Shown here piece by piece: positions 53,975 through 63,583 of a DNA stretch of 64,000 nucleotides. A program made the translations under genes and the position numbers. The notes under the pieces were generated by a model, which was not told the origin of the DNA, did not search any database, and saw only the letters and a list, made by a program, of their open reading frames with translations. The stretch comes from CAJINA01 sp964636125 (GTDB taxonomy: Bacteria; Desulfobacterota; Desulfobacteria; Desulfobacterales; CAJINA01): contig CAZWPX010000020.1 in the NCBI GenBank assembly GCA_964636125.1, positions 1 to 64,000 of the forward strand, given 5' to 3'. Position 1 is the first letter of the stretch, and the number at the start of each line of letters is the position of its first letter.

Positions 53975-54757
53975 ATGCGCTTATTTGACAGCCATTGCCA
54001 TCTTGATGACACTGTTTTTGAAAAAGACTGGGCCGAGGTTCTCGACCGCATGTCGGCCGATAACGTACAGGCGGCCATGATAGCGGGTATTAACCTGGAA
54101 AGATCTGCCAGGGCCCTGGAGATTGCCGAAAAACAACCCGGCTTCTATGCTTCGGTGGGGGTCCATCCCCATGACGCCCACGCCTGCAGCGCAGCGGTCG
54201 TGGAAAAATTGGTCCAATTGGCCCAAAACCCGAAAATAAGGGCCTGGGGCGAAATCGGGCTCGATTTCAATCGCATGTACTCTCCGCGGGTAGACCAGGA
54301 AAAATGGTTTATCCGGCAGCTTGAAGCAGCCGACGACCTCAACCTGCCCCTTATTTTCCATGAGCGTGACAGCGACGGCCGGTTGCTGGAGCTGCTGCGC
54401 AGCCATCCCAACGCAGAGCGCAGGGGGGTGGTGCACTGTTTCAGCGGGACGGACACAGAGCTTAAACGCTATCTGGACATGGGACTGTTTATCGGGGTGA
54501 CCGGCATTGTTACTATTCAGAAACGGGGACGCCAGCTGCGCGATCAGGTCGGCATGATCCCACCAGATCGCCTCCTGATTGAGACCGACGCTCCCTACCT
54601 GACCCCGGCCCCACAAAAAAACAAGCACCGCCGAAATGAACCATCCTTTGTCAAATCGGTACTGCTGAAGCTGGCGCAAGTGCTGGAGGCTGATGCTCAA
54701 ACCCTGGCCGCCACCGTCTGGGACAACACCTGTTCACTGTTTCGCGTCCAGCCCTGA
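53975..54757 (+). CDS. tatD: TatD-family metal-dependent deoxyribonuclease
   Basis: The 260-residue TIM-barrel hydrolase has all family metal ligands: DSHCHLDD at the start, Glu in WGEIGLDFNR, His in LIFHERD, His in VVHCFSG and Asp in IETDAPYLTP. TatD proteins are 3'-5' exonucleases or quality-control DNases. The ATG at 53975 has GGAG upstream and begins MRLFDSHCHL as expected; the earlier in-frame codons look untranslated. Confidence 0.93.
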   Translation: MRLFDSHCHLDDTVFEKDWAEVLDRMSADNVQAAMIAGINLERSARALEIAEKQPGFYASVGVHPHDAHACSAAVVEKLVQLAQNPKIRAWGEIGLDFNRMYSPRVDQEKWFIRQLEAADDLNLPLIFHERDSDGRLLELLRSHPNAERRGVVHCFSGTDTELKRYLDMGLFIGVTGIVTIQKRGRQLRDQVGMIPPDRLLIETDAPYLTPAPQKNKHRRNEPSFVKSVLLKLAQVLEADAQTLAATVWDNTCSLFRVQP

Positions 54758-55250
54758 AGACCTGGCACCCAGTAAAGACATTGCGTGTGAAGTGACTAAA
54801 GTGATCATGTCTGCTCCCCGCAAAGCAGGGCAGGCTCCCGAATAGCGGGACAAGTTTGGCCCTGACCAGGTTTTTAAAGACAGAATATACATCTTATCCA
54901 TAGATGGTGTGGCCGCGAACCTTTGCCCCCCACCCGTCATGCCTGCGGATCTAAATTCAAGCTTCCTTGCTCTGCCCAATATCTAACCTTATAGAATAGA
55001 CCCCGCCGGACAGGGCCGTGCCCGGCGCTGGCTGGTGCCTGGCTTTTAACCGTGTTCCCACCCACTGTTTGTCAACAGTTTTGCTCACCCGTCACTTTGC
55101 ATACTGTTTTTTATCCTTTTAGCGAAAATTTGATAAGCACAGCCCTTGACATACGCCAATCCATATATATTACTTTATGTAATAAAAATTTTTAAGTAAT
55201 GCGATTGGCAGCTGAGATCGCCACCGCACTACACAAAGGAGGAACACCAA
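54758..55250. other. dnaK upstream region
   Basis: No gene is seen. A candidate dnaK promoter has TTGACA at 55146-55151 and TATTAC at 55168-55173 (16-base spacer); it also bears a loose likeness to a heat-shock sigma32 site (CTTGACA and CCATATA). A small ACTGTT/AACAGT hairpin followed by TTTT near 55068-55083 could end tatD transcription. No CIRCE element was found. Confidence 0.4.
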
Positions 55251-57152
55251 ATGGGTAAAACTATCGGAATAGACCTGGGTACAACCAATTCCTGCATCGC
55301 AGTCATGGATGGCGGGGAGGCTAAAGTCATTACCAACCAGGAGGGCGGCCGCACAACCCCTTCCATTTTCGCGGTGACAGACAGTGGAGAACGGCTGGTG
55401 GGCCAGATTGCCAAACGCCAGGCCGTGACAAATCCTGAAAACACGGTTTTCGGGATCAAGCGCCTGATTGGACGCAAATTTGAGGCCCCTGAAGTTCGCC
55501 AGGATTCACAGACCCTGCCCTTTAGGATCGAAAAATCCGGCAACGGCGACGCCAGTGTCAACCTAAAAGACAAAGCTTACAGTCCGGCGGAAATTTCAGC
55601 GCATATTTTAAGCGCTGTTAAAAAGGCCGCCGAAGCGTATCTGGGGGAACCGGTGACCGAAGCGGTGATCACGGTACCGGCCTACTTTTCAGACAGCCAG
55701 AGGCAGGCCACCAAGGATGCGGGCCGGATCGCGGGGCTGAACGTCCAGCGCATCATTAATGAACCCACCGCAGCCTCCCTGGCCTATGGCCTGGACAGGC
55801 AAAAAGAGGAAAAGATTGCGGTCTTTGACCTGGGCGGCGGTACATTTGATATTTCAATCCTTGATATCGGGGATGGTGTTTTTGAGGTCAAAGCCACCAA
55901 CGGTGACACCCATCTGGGCGGCGAAGATTTTGATATCCGCATCATCGACTACCTGGCGGACGCGTTCCGCAAAGACCAGGGGATTGATCTGAAATCCGAT
56001 ACCATGGCCCTGCAGCGGCTCAAAGAAGCGGCCGAAAAGGCCAAGATGGAATTGTCCACCTCCATGGAAACGGACGTCAATCTGCCTTTCATCACGGCAG
56101 ATGCCAGCGGCCCCAAGCACCTGAACATCAAGTTGACCCGGTCCCGCCTCGAAGCTCTGGCCGGTGAGCTTTTGGACCGTCTGGACGAACCGTGCAACAC
56201 CGCCTTGAAAGACTCCGGCTATTCGGTGGCCGATATAGACGAGGTTATCCTGGTAGGCGGCATGACACGGATGCCTGCGGTCCAGGACCGTGTACAGAAG
56301 ATTTTCGGCAAGGCCCCCAACAAGGGTGTCAATCCGGATGAAGTCGTGGCCCTGGGCGCCGCCATCCAGGGCGCCGTCCTCAAGGGCGATGTAAACGATG
56401 TCCTGCTGCTGGATGTCACCCCGCTGTCCCTGGGAATTGAAACCCTGGGAGGCGTTATGACCCGGCTGATTGACAAAAACACCACAATCCCGGTGAACAA
56501 AAGTGAGGTCTTCTCAACAGCCCAGGACAACCAGCCGGCGGTATCGGTGCATGTCCTCCAGGGCGAAAGGGAGATGGCCGGTGATAACAAAACCCTGGGG
56601 CGCTTTGAATTGACCGGGATTACCGCGGCGCAGCGGGGTGTCCCGCAGATCGAAGTTAGTTTTGATATCGATGCCAATGGAATTGTCAAGGTTTCGGCCA
56701 AAGACCAGGCCACCGGCCGGGAGCAGTCCATCAGCATCACCACTTCCAGCGGCTTGAGCCAGGCCGAGATTGACCGCCTGGTAAACGAAGCCCGGGCAAA
56801 TGCCGATGATGACCGCCGCCGGCGCGGATTGATCGATGCCCGCAACGAAGCGGACGGTCTGGTATACGCCACGGAAAAAACCCTGGCCGATTTTGGGGAC
56901 CAGATCGACCCGGACAGTAAAAATCGCGCCATGGGTGCCATTGACGCCTTGAAACAGGCCATGGCCGGTGAGGACCCCGGACAGATACGGGAGCTTGCCG
57001 GTGAACTGTCCGCGATCAACCAGAACCTGGTCCAGGCAGCCAGCGCCCAGCAAGCCGGGCCCACGCCCGGCGCGGCTGGGCCGGCGTCCGGTCAGCCGGG
57101 GGTCAACCCGGATGATGAGATCATAGACGCCGAATATCAGAACGTGGCCTAA
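55251..57152 (+). CDS. dnaK: Chaperone DnaK (Hsp70)
   Basis: The 633-residue protein opens with GKTIGIDLGTTNSCIAVMD (ATPase phosphate loop), has AVFDLGGGTFDISILD, EVILVGGMTRMPAVQ and the linker VLLLDVTPLSLGIETLGG before the substrate domain, and ends DDEIIDAEYQNVA. It folds and protects proteins with DnaJ and GrpE, which are not in this window. GGAGG precedes the ATG. A strong terminator follows. Confidence 0.98.
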   Translation: MGKTIGIDLGTTNSCIAVMDGGEAKVITNQEGGRTTPSIFAVTDSGERLVGQIAKRQAVTNPENTVFGIKRLIGRKFEAPEVRQDSQTLPFRIEKSGNGDASVNLKDKAYSPAEISAHILSAVKKAAEAYLGEPVTEAVITVPAYFSDSQRQATKDAGRIAGLNVQRIINEPTAASLAYGLDRQKEEKIAVFDLGGGTFDISILDIGDGVFEVKATNGDTHLGGEDFDIRIIDYLADAFRKDQGIDLKSDTMALQRLKEAAEKAKMELSTSMETDVNLPFITADASGPKHLNIKLTRSRLEALAGELLDRLDEPCNTALKDSGYSVADIDEVILVGGMTRMPAVQDRVQKIFGKAPNKGVNPDEVVALGAAIQGAVLKGDVNDVLLLDVTPLSLGIETLGGVMTRLIDKNTTIPVNKSEVFSTAQDNQPAVSVHVLQGEREMAGDNKTLGRFELTGITAAQRGVPQIEVSFDIDANGIVKVSAKDQATGREQSISITTSSGLSQAEIDRLVNEARANADDDRRRRGLIDARNEADGLVYATEKTLADFGDQIDPDSKNRAMGAIDALKQAMAGEDPGQIRELAGELSAINQNLVQAASAQQAGPTPGAAGPASGQPGVNPDDEIIDAEYQNVA

Positions 57153-57157
57153 GGAAG

Positions 57158-57205
57158 TTCAGCCCGGGCCGGTTGTATGCCGGACCGGGCTGAATGGTTT
57201 TCGTT
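57158..57205 (+). terminator. Terminator after dnaK
   Basis: TTCAGCCCGG (57158-57167) pairs with CCGGGCTGAA (57185-57194), enclosing a GCCGG/CCGGA inner stem, followed by TGGTTTTCGTT. Confidence 0.75.
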
Positions 57206-57283
57206 AGAGGGAGGGTGACCTTCCCGACAGGCAGCAGGTTACAAACTATTGCAGCCCTCTAACAAAGGGCTGAACTGAGCAAC

Positions 57284-58474
57284 CTACTTCTCCATCAGTT
57301 TACTGATGGCTTTATCCAATCCGTCCAAAGAAAGTTCAAACATGGGGAATATCTGGCTGATGGCGTTGATGGTGTGGGTGTAGCTCCACATGCGGGTGGG
57401 TACCGGGTTGAGCCAGACGTTGTGGGGGAATGTCTCAGCCAGAAACTTGAGTTGTTCCAGGCTGGCTTTGCCGCTCCGTTCCTGCATGTAGATGGAACCG
57501 TCGGCGGCCATTAGTTCATAGGGCGCCATACTGGCATCTCCCACGAAAATAATCCGGGTGTCAGGATCGAATCTTGAGAGTTCGGACACCCGCACCGGCT
57601 TTTTTATACGCGAAGGATCCTGCCATAAGGCGTCATAGACCGTATTGTGAAAAAAGTAGGTTTTTACATCCTTGAACTGGGCGCGGGCGTAGTCAAAAAG
57701 CGTCTGGACTACCGGGATATAAGGATCCATAGACCAGCCGCCATTGTCGATGGCCAGAATCACCTTGAGGCGATCCTTTAAACTGCGGGAGAAAACAATC
57801 TCGATCTCCCCCCCGTTCTTCATGGTCCGGTAAATGGTTTCGTCCACGTTCACCTGATCGCGCGGACCGCTGGGAATCAAATTCCGCAGGCGCTTTAAAG
57901 CCTCGCCGATCATCGCCTGGGTCAAGGGACCTTCCTGGGAATAATCTTTATAGCGTCGTTCCATGGCCACTTTGACGGCCGACTTGTTTCTGGAAATGCC
58001 ACCCACACGCATACCGCCGGGGTGATGGCCGGAATGACCGACCGGCGAAGTGCCGCCAGTGCCGATCCACTTGCTGCCCCCGTCGTGCCGACCATCCTGA
58101 TCTTTCAGCCGTTCTTTGAAATAGTCGATCAATTCATCGGGGGTCATTTTGCTGAGTTCGGACTCATCAACCCCCATGGCATCCGCCAGGGTTTTCGGGT
58201 CCCGCAGCCAATCTTCAAGCATCGCCCGGGCGATTTCATCCAAAATCATCTCATCCGGCTCAGGCAGGTCCGCACCCTGGAAATGGTGGGCAAAAACCTG
58301 GTCATACAGATCAAAATACCGCTCGCTTTTTACCAGAATCGTTCTGGAAGCGGTATAAAAGTCATTCAGGGTTCTCACAAGCCCGCCCTTCAAGGCACGA
58401 TGCAGGGTCAAAAATGAGGTGGGGCTGACCGGAATGCCCTGATTTTTCAGGGTATAGAAAAAATTGATGAACAT
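57284..58474 (-). CDS. VWA-domain protein (CoxE-like), partner of the MoxR ATPase
   Basis: The 396-residue protein has a helical N-terminal half with a Gly/His-rich linker (residues about 145-165) and a C-terminal von Willebrand A domain. The metal site expected as DxSxS reads AIDNGGWSM, so it is altered and may not bind metal normally. Such proteins work with MoxR ATPases in activating or assembling metalloenzymes. The start codon directly follows the ATPase stop (TAAATG), giving tight coupling. The length is normal for the family. Confidence 0.82.
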   Translation of the reverse strand: MFINFFYTLKNQGIPVSPTSFLTLHRALKGGLVRTLNDFYTASRTILVKSERYFDLYDQVFAHHFQGADLPEPDEMILDEIARAMLEDWLRDPKTLADAMGVDESELSKMTPDELIDYFKERLKDQDGRHDGGSKWIGTGGTSPVGHSGHHPGGMRVGGISRNKSAVKVAMERRYKDYSQEGPLTQAMIGEALKRLRNLIPSGPRDQVNVDETIYRTMKNGGEIEIVFSRSLKDRLKVILAIDNGGWSMDPYIPVVQTLFDYARAQFKDVKTYFFHNTVYDALWQDPSRIKKPVRVSELSRFDPDTRIIFVGDASMAPYELMAADGSIYMQERSGKASLEQLKFLAETFPHNVWLNPVPTRMWSYTHTINAISQIFPMFELSLDGLDKAISKLMEK

Positions 58475-59329
58475 TTAAAATAACCGCCGCCGACTGGTTT
58501 GCTGGGCTGCCCGTTCATAATCCTGGCTCTTTTTGAAAAGCACGCCCAGGTAGGGGACCTCCCCTTTGGCCAGTTTCCTGGGCTTAAAATCCGGATCGGC
58601 CTGGAGGGCCCGCAGCCAGTTTAGCAACTCCCGGGTGGCCGGCCTTTTTTCGATGGCATCCATCTCCCGCAGCCCATAGAAGGTTTTGATCGTATTTTCC
58701 AGCAGCTCTTTGTCAATCTCCGGGAAATGAACCCGGATAATCTTGCGCATCATTTTGGGATCGGGAAAGGCAATGTGGTGAAAATTGCAGCGCCCCAGAA
58801 AAGGATCGGAAAGGTCCTTTTTGGCATTGGAGGTAATGATAAACACCGGTCTGTGTTTCGCCTGGATGGTACGGTCTATCTCGATGATATCGAATTCCAT
58901 CTGGTCCAGGACATCCAGCATGTCATCCTGAAAATCGGTATCGGCCTTGTCGATCTCATCAATCAGCAGCACAGTCCTCTCGGCTGCGGTAAACGCCTGG
59001 CCGATTTTGCCCATCTTGATGTAATCCTCGATGTTGCTCACATCCCGTTTTGAATCACCGAAACGGCTGTCGTTGAGCCGGGTCAGGGTGTCATACTGAT
59101 ACAGGGCTTCCACCAGTTTCATACTGGATTTCACATTCAAGATAACAAGCGGCATCTCAAGGCTTTCGGCAATGGCATGCGCCAGCATGGTTTTTCCAGT
59201 GCCGGGTTCGCCCTTGAGCAAAAGCGGCATCTCCAGCGCCATCGAAATATTGACAATCCCGGCCAGCTCTTCATCGAGCACATAGCGGGTGGACCCCGAA
59301 AAATTTCCATTTGTTGATTCTGCTGTCAT
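58475..59329 (-). CDS. MoxR-type AAA ATPase
   Basis: The 284-residue AAA+ protein has Walker A LLLKGEPGTGKTMLA, Walker B TVLLIDEIDKADTDF, sensor-1 IITSNAKKDL and an arginine-finger region (DPFLGRCNFH). It probably remodels a target together with the VWA protein encoded directly downstream. GAGGAG lies before its ATG. The target is not evident from the neighbours. Confidence 0.9.
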   Translation of the reverse strand: MTAESTNGNFSGSTRYVLDEELAGIVNISMALEMPLLLKGEPGTGKTMLAHAIAESLEMPLVILNVKSSMKLVEALYQYDTLTRLNDSRFGDSKRDVSNIEDYIKMGKIGQAFTAAERTVLLIDEIDKADTDFQDDMLDVLDQMEFDIIEIDRTIQAKHRPVFIITSNAKKDLSDPFLGRCNFHHIAFPDPKMMRKIIRVHFPEIDKELLENTIKTFYGLREMDAIEKRPATRELLNWLRALQADPDFKPRKLAKGEVPYLGVLFKKSQDYERAAQQTSRRRLF

Positions 59330-59404
59330 GTCTCTCCTCGTTGTGCGTGCGCCGGGGCGCTGTTGTTATCTATCTGAAACAGGTCAAAGATTGATTCAGG
59401 TCTG

Positions 59405-60478
59405 TCAGCCAGCAGTCTGCCGGATCAGGGCGGACAGGTCCCGCGTCATTTCAAGTACTTCGAGCGCCTGCTCCCGATTCAGCGAACCAGTCCCGCAACT
59501 GGGTGTAATCAAAGACTGGTTCATCACCGTTTGCCGGTCTATGCCCAGAGCCTCTACCTGTTCAAGCTGGTTGGTCCAAATGGTCAGCAAGGATGCGGCC
59601 GATTCCTTTTCGATATCTTCAGGATTGAGCGTCGGAACAATCCCCCAGGCCAGAACACCGCCTCCGGAAATGAATGTCTTCAGGTTCTCGGGGTAAAGTA
59701 TGAACCGGTCAAAATAGGCGTAAGCGTCAAAATTGATGATGTCCAAGGAAGAATCCAGGAGCAGAGACCAATCCGTATTGGCACATACATGCACCCCGGC
59801 GAGGCCCCCTTCGGCGTGGATGGCAGCTGCGACCTCCTCCAGGCAGGCCCGCACCTCTTCCCGGGTGATGCTGATAAACTCAGATGAACCGAACCCGGCC
59901 AGTGCGGGTTCATCCAGGAAAACAATCACCGGCCGGTTCAGTTTTGCAAGCACGCGCACCTGCCAGCGGGCCTTCATGGCCAATAATTTTACCGCGGCGT
60001 CCCGGAGTTGATGATTGTAAAAAATGGCCTGGTCGTTCTGATCCTTGACCCCTGTGGTGAACGTGATGGGACCGGTTACCTGCCCTTTCACTGCATAGGG
60101 GGGCGCAGCACAACTTTCCAGACCGGCGGTAAAGGTGGAAAAACCGGCCGCTGTCTCATCCGTCAGAATAAACCGGGATGAATCCAGGCCGGCAACATCC
60201 GCCTCGACAGCCATATAAGCCTCATAAAAAGACACCAGGTCGGACTCAAAGTCACTGCCCGCCGTATCAACAATCACCCGGTCACCGACCGCCTTCAAGC
60301 CGGGCATCCCGGGCAGAAACTGGGGAACCATCCCCTCATGCCTGTATACCGGAAGCTGCACCCACGGAGGGATTTCCGGCGTATGGGCCATGACGATCGC
60401 ATGGGCTTTAGCATGATCCGTAACCGGCATGCTGCCAATCAGGGTTGGCCGACAGCCGGGATTGAAATTCGTTTTCAT
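59405..60478 (-). CDS. MetE-like (cobalamin-independent methionine synthase C-terminal) protein
   Basis: The 357-residue TIM barrel resembles the catalytic half of MetE and related methyltransferases. Candidate zinc ligands are His and Cys in GVHVCANTDW and a late Cys in LITPSCGTGSL. Other family features are RPTLIGSMP at the start, VKGQVTGPITFT, and IVFLDEPAL. It lacks the N-terminal half of full-length MetE and may use a different methyl donor or acceptor, as in corrinoid-dependent systems of anaerobes. AGGA precedes the ATG at 60478; other in-frame ATGs are nearby. Confidence 0.78.
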   Translation of the reverse strand: MKTNFNPGCRPTLIGSMPVTDHAKAHAIVMAHTPEIPPWVQLPVYRHEGMVPQFLPGMPGLKAVGDRVIVDTAGSDFESDLVSFYEAYMAVEADVAGLDSSRFILTDETAAGFSTFTAGLESCAAPPYAVKGQVTGPITFTTGVKDQNDQAIFYNHQLRDAAVKLLAMKARWQVRVLAKLNRPVIVFLDEPALAGFGSSEFISITREEVRACLEEVAAAIHAEGGLAGVHVCANTDWSLLLDSSLDIINFDAYAYFDRFILYPENLKTFISGGGVLAWGIVPTLNPEDIEKESAASLLTIWTNQLEQVEALGIDRQTVMNQSLITPSCGTGSLNREQALEVLEMTRDLSALIRQTAG

Positions 60479-60609
60479 TGTCATCCTTGTATTGGGTCTC
60501 TCTGTAAGGGCCTGATACATGCTCCGAATTGATCCAACCGAATGCGCAACTTAATACACGTTTAATAATATTTCAAGCCGGGTACCCGGATTCCGTCTGC
60601 CCGGGGATA

Positions 60610-60640
60610 AAAGCAGATGGCCGGGAAAACCCGGCCATCT
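60610..60640 (-). terminator. Terminator of the envelope cluster
   Basis: AGATGGCCGGG and CCCGGCCATCT form a perfect 11-bp stem (60615-60640) with an AAAA/TTTT loop. On the minus strand it is followed by GCTTTTATCC, just after the FecR-domain gene. Confidence 0.75.
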
Positions 60641-60678
60641 ATGCTGGGAAATGGTCATTCTTAAGTAAAAAGCCCCGT

Positions 60679-61443
60679 CTACTCAACCTCGCTGTCGCGC
60701 ATCTGGTTCCATTTTACCCATTTATTCAGATCGGCCTTGATGTCAAATCTGAAGGGTTTGGCGGCGGTACCGTCCGGGCGGATATTGATCTGCTGCAGTG
60801 ATTTGACAATATAAACCCACTCCTCCATGGAAACAGCATGGGGGCCCTTTATGGGAACCGGCTTTGTGAAAACCGGCGGAGCCGCCTTTGCGCCGGCATT
60901 TTCCTGGGCCTTCTTTTTGACCTCAACCTCTCCGCCATAAACTTTTACCATCGCAGAATTGTCGGCATTCACATTCATCCGGAAGGTGGTCCCCCGGACA
61001 CCGGCCACGGCCGTCTCAGTGGATATATCAAATCCGCCCCGGCTTTTGCCAAACAGTTTGGACACACGGGCCCAGGTCTTGCCCACAGTCATCGCAACAC
61101 TGATTTTGCGGGTCTTGTTTTCACGCGATCCGCTCATCGCAGCCAATTCAAAGGTGGTCCGCTCATCAAAACGAAGGAAACTTCCGTCCGGCAGTTTCAG
61201 TTCAAGGCGCGCACCGGTCCCGGTTGTTATCCGGTCGCCGGCTGAAAGGCGGTCGCCGGCGGCCAGTTTGACAGGCCCGACGCTGCCGGCCCGGGTCACA
61301 TTAGCTTTGCCGGTCAGAACTGTAATCAGGGCCTGGCCGTTGTCCATCGCGACCTTGACCGTGCCCGCGCCCAAAGGTGAAACCATGAATGTCAGGCATA
61401 GGAACAGTGCCGTCACCACACCAAATTTTACAGATCTTCTCAT
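60679..61443 (-). CDS. Exported FecR-domain protein
   Basis: The 254-residue product has a signal peptide (TALFLCLTFMVSPLGAG) and a FecR-like domain at about 35-180: AAGDRLSAGDRITTGTGARLELKLPDGSF, then TAVAGVRGTTFRMNV. No sigma factor or TonB receptor gene accompanies it, so it is more likely a periplasmic structural protein than a signalling FecR. GAGG lies before the ATG at 61443. It is the last gene of the cluster. Confidence 0.82.
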   Translation of the reverse strand: MRRSVKFGVVTALFLCLTFMVSPLGAGTVKVAMDNGQALITVLTGKANVTRAGSVGPVKLAAGDRLSAGDRITTGTGARLELKLPDGSFLRFDERTTFELAAMSGSRENKTRKISVAMTVGKTWARVSKLFGKSRGGFDISTETAVAGVRGTTFRMNVNADNSAMVKVYGGEVEVKKKAQENAGAKAAPPVFTKPVPIKGPHAVSMEEWVYIVKSLQQINIRPDGTAAKPFRFDIKADLNKWVKWNQMRDSEVE

Positions 61444-61516
61444 AACCGCCTCACAGGTTGCCGCCCGGCAATTTTCACGATGCAAACCTTCAGGCACCTG
61501 AAACTATTGCCCGGGT

Positions 61517-62683
61517 TTAGTATTTAGACAGTTGGCTCTTCAAGGTGCGGATACTGAGCAGGGCGTCCGCTCCGGGAATGGAACCGGCCGCATCAAACTC
61601 ACCGGTACCCGCATCCTTGGCACTCATAATCCCCCGGGTCGTACAAACCATGACCGCGTTAAAATAGGGCAGGTCATTTCTCAAATCCGGAAAGGGAGAC
61701 TGGTTGCCGATAAACATGGTTGCCAGGCCGGTATCTCGCGAAATCGTTATCATGATATCCTCGACAATCATGGCAAACTCCGCCCGTGTGGTGGCCTGAT
61801 CCGGTTTAAAAGTATGATCGGGAAACGGCTGCAGCCCCTTGACGCCTATCGCAATAACAGTATCGATATCCGTTTTCAACACATGGTCTTCAATGTCGGT
61901 CGCCGGGGGTGCCCTGGTATACTCACCGGCCGACATCGTTTTACCGGGTGCCTTGTAAGAGGCATCGAAACTCTTTTTGGCACGCCGCTTGTAGAGATCA
62001 TCGATTTGCAGTTCATGGATGAACAGGGCCGCCAGATCAGCCCGGGTGATGTTGTCCTGGATGGCGATCTGCTTGCCGATGGATGACCCCGGCATGGCCC
62101 TTTCGATCTTCTGCATCAAGGCGTATTCCCGGTCTGCGTCGGCGACCAGGCCTTTATCAATATCAAGCACCCGGGCAAATTCCCCGGATGCCTTCCTGAA
62201 CTCGTATTTGAGCTTGTAGGCCAGTCCCAAGTAATAGTAGGCTTCCGGTCTCTCCGGAGATTTTCCCGTGGCCTTGCGGTATTTGCCGCGCAACTCGTCA
62301 AACCAGTCCTCGTCCGCCTGCTCTTTACCCAGTAGATAGACCCGCATGTAACCGACGTGGACATCCACGATCTGCGGGTCGCCCTTGGCGTATTTGGCTG
62401 CTGTTTTCATCTGCTTCAGACCAGTTTCAAAATCGTCCGTGTAACTAAAACCCAGGCCGAGCCCGAGATAGGCCGGGGCAAATTTGGGATCGAGGTCCCG
62501 GGCTCTTTCAAACTCGGTGATGGCGCCGGTGTAGTTCCCCGCTGCCAGCAATTTGTTACCGCTCATGACATGGTGCTCGGGTGTATCCATCGTCGCCTGC
62601 GGTTTGGCGGCTTTCTGGGTGCAGGCGAAAACGAACAACATCAGAAATATGGTCAACCCGGTGGTAATATTTCGATAAGACAT
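61517..62683 (-). CDS. Lipoprotein with TPR repeats and S-layer-homology-like domains
   Basis: The 388-residue product has a lipobox (LMLFVFAC, Cys near 21), TPR helices at about 40-190 (GNYTGAITEFERARDLDPKF; AYYYLGLAYKLKYEF) and SLH-like motifs in the C-terminal half (ITRADLAALFIHEL; PDHTFKPDQATTRAEFAMI; GIMSAKD). SLH domains bind cell-wall polymers, which is unusual in a Gram-negative lipoprotein. AAGGAGG precedes the start. It lies 30 bases downstream of the LPP20-like gene. Confidence 0.78.
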   Translation of the reverse strand: MSYRNITTGLTIFLMLFVFACTQKAAKPQATMDTPEHHVMSGNKLLAAGNYTGAITEFERARDLDPKFAPAYLGLGLGFSYTDDFETGLKQMKTAAKYAKGDPQIVDVHVGYMRVYLLGKEQADEDWFDELRGKYRKATGKSPERPEAYYYLGLAYKLKYEFRKASGEFARVLDIDKGLVADADREYALMQKIERAMPGSSIGKQIAIQDNITRADLAALFIHELQIDDLYKRRAKKSFDASYKAPGKTMSAGEYTRAPPATDIEDHVLKTDIDTVIAIGVKGLQPFPDHTFKPDQATTRAEFAMIVEDIMITISRDTGLATMFIGNQSPFPDLRNDLPYFNAVMVCTTRGIMSAKDAGTGEFDAAGSIPGADALLSIRTLKSQLSKY

Positions 62684-62712
62684 GGTTCCTCCTTGAGACG
62701 TATGGCGCTAAG

Positions 62713-63561
62713 TTAGTCCACCACAATCATAACCCGACACTTCTCCAGAAATGACAGGTCTGCTGAAGAGTTCCGCAGCCTGACGGCATCCGTGTTGCTG
62801 ATGACGATATCGCATTGCCCAGGCCCTTCCACCCGCAGCCCTTTCACAACCAGCGGGTTTGCCGTTACCCGTTGATTTTTCCGGGCTGACTCGAGTTCCT
62901 TGGCGTATCCGCTCATCCCCTGCTGCACGGCAAATTCACGGCTTACAAAGGCCGACCCGTAAACCTCCTGACCGGTTTCATCGAGAATTTTAGGCGCCAT
63001 GGCCGGACGCACCCCCAGCCCCCGGGCGTCCACCACCAGTCCGGTAAGAACAGTAGAGGTCGATGCCGCCTCTCCGGGCTCAGCACCGGGCGTCTCCATG
63101 GGAACATCCATGATTTGCTCGGGCAGGAGCACACTGGACAGGGACCCATACATGCTGATCTCCATCATCACTTCAACCGTGCCGTCCGACATATACTCGA
63201 CATCCACCTGGCGGGCCCCCCTGACCATGCCTTCAACCTGGGAGCGGATGGTATCACTCTCTACGGCAAAATCCTTCACAACCGTGTTGGAATCGATCCT
63301 GATACCGTTGACAGTCTCCAGGATGTTTCGCAGGGCGACAATCTTCGCGGCCCGGATGGCCATGGGACGCGCATTGGGTTTGCCATAGTATTTCTCGGGG
63401 GGTGCGCCGATCCCTTTCCCCTGGATGACCCCTTTGCTCCAGTTGATGGTGCCTTCGCCAACGTTCTGAACAAAATTGTCTGCCAGCGCACTGTTCACAA
63501 ACCCGGAAATAACCAGAAGCGCGCCCGCCGCAACAGCCATCCATGTAACTGATTTTTTCAT
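62713..63561 (-). CDS. LPP20-like exported protein
   Basis: The 282-residue product has a signal peptide (AVAAGALLVISGFVNSALA). A region of about 110 residues with ARPMAIRAAKIVALRNILETVNG is typical of the LPP20/flagellar-assembly LPP20-like family. Later comes TGLVVDARGLGVRPAMAPKI, a segment of the same family. The role is unknown; relatives are outer-membrane or periplasmic proteins. The ATG at 63561 follows GGAGG, though only 4 bases separate them. Confidence 0.75.
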   Translation of the reverse strand: MKKSVTWMAVAAGALLVISGFVNSALADNFVQNVGEGTINWSKGVIQGKGIGAPPEKYYGKPNARPMAIRAAKIVALRNILETVNGIRIDSNTVVKDFAVESDTIRSQVEGMVRGARQVDVEYMSDGTVEVMMEISMYGSLSSVLLPEQIMDVPMETPGAEPGEAASTSTVLTGLVVDARGLGVRPAMAPKILDETGQEVYGSAFVSREFAVQQGMSGYAKELESARKNQRVTANPLVVKGLRVEGPGQCDIVISNTDAVRLRNSSADLSFLEKCRVMIVVD

Positions 63562-63583
63562 AACGCCTCCAATGTTCATCCAT

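Noticed and set aside
54800..54880. SRP-RNA-like phrase (CCTGGTCAGGGCC on the minus strand)
   Set aside because: The universally conserved GGAAGCAGCC-type tetraloop helix is absent and the stems do not close.
54980..55250. CIRCE operator before dnaK
   Set aside because: No TTAGCACTC-N9-GAGTGCTAA-like repeat is present.
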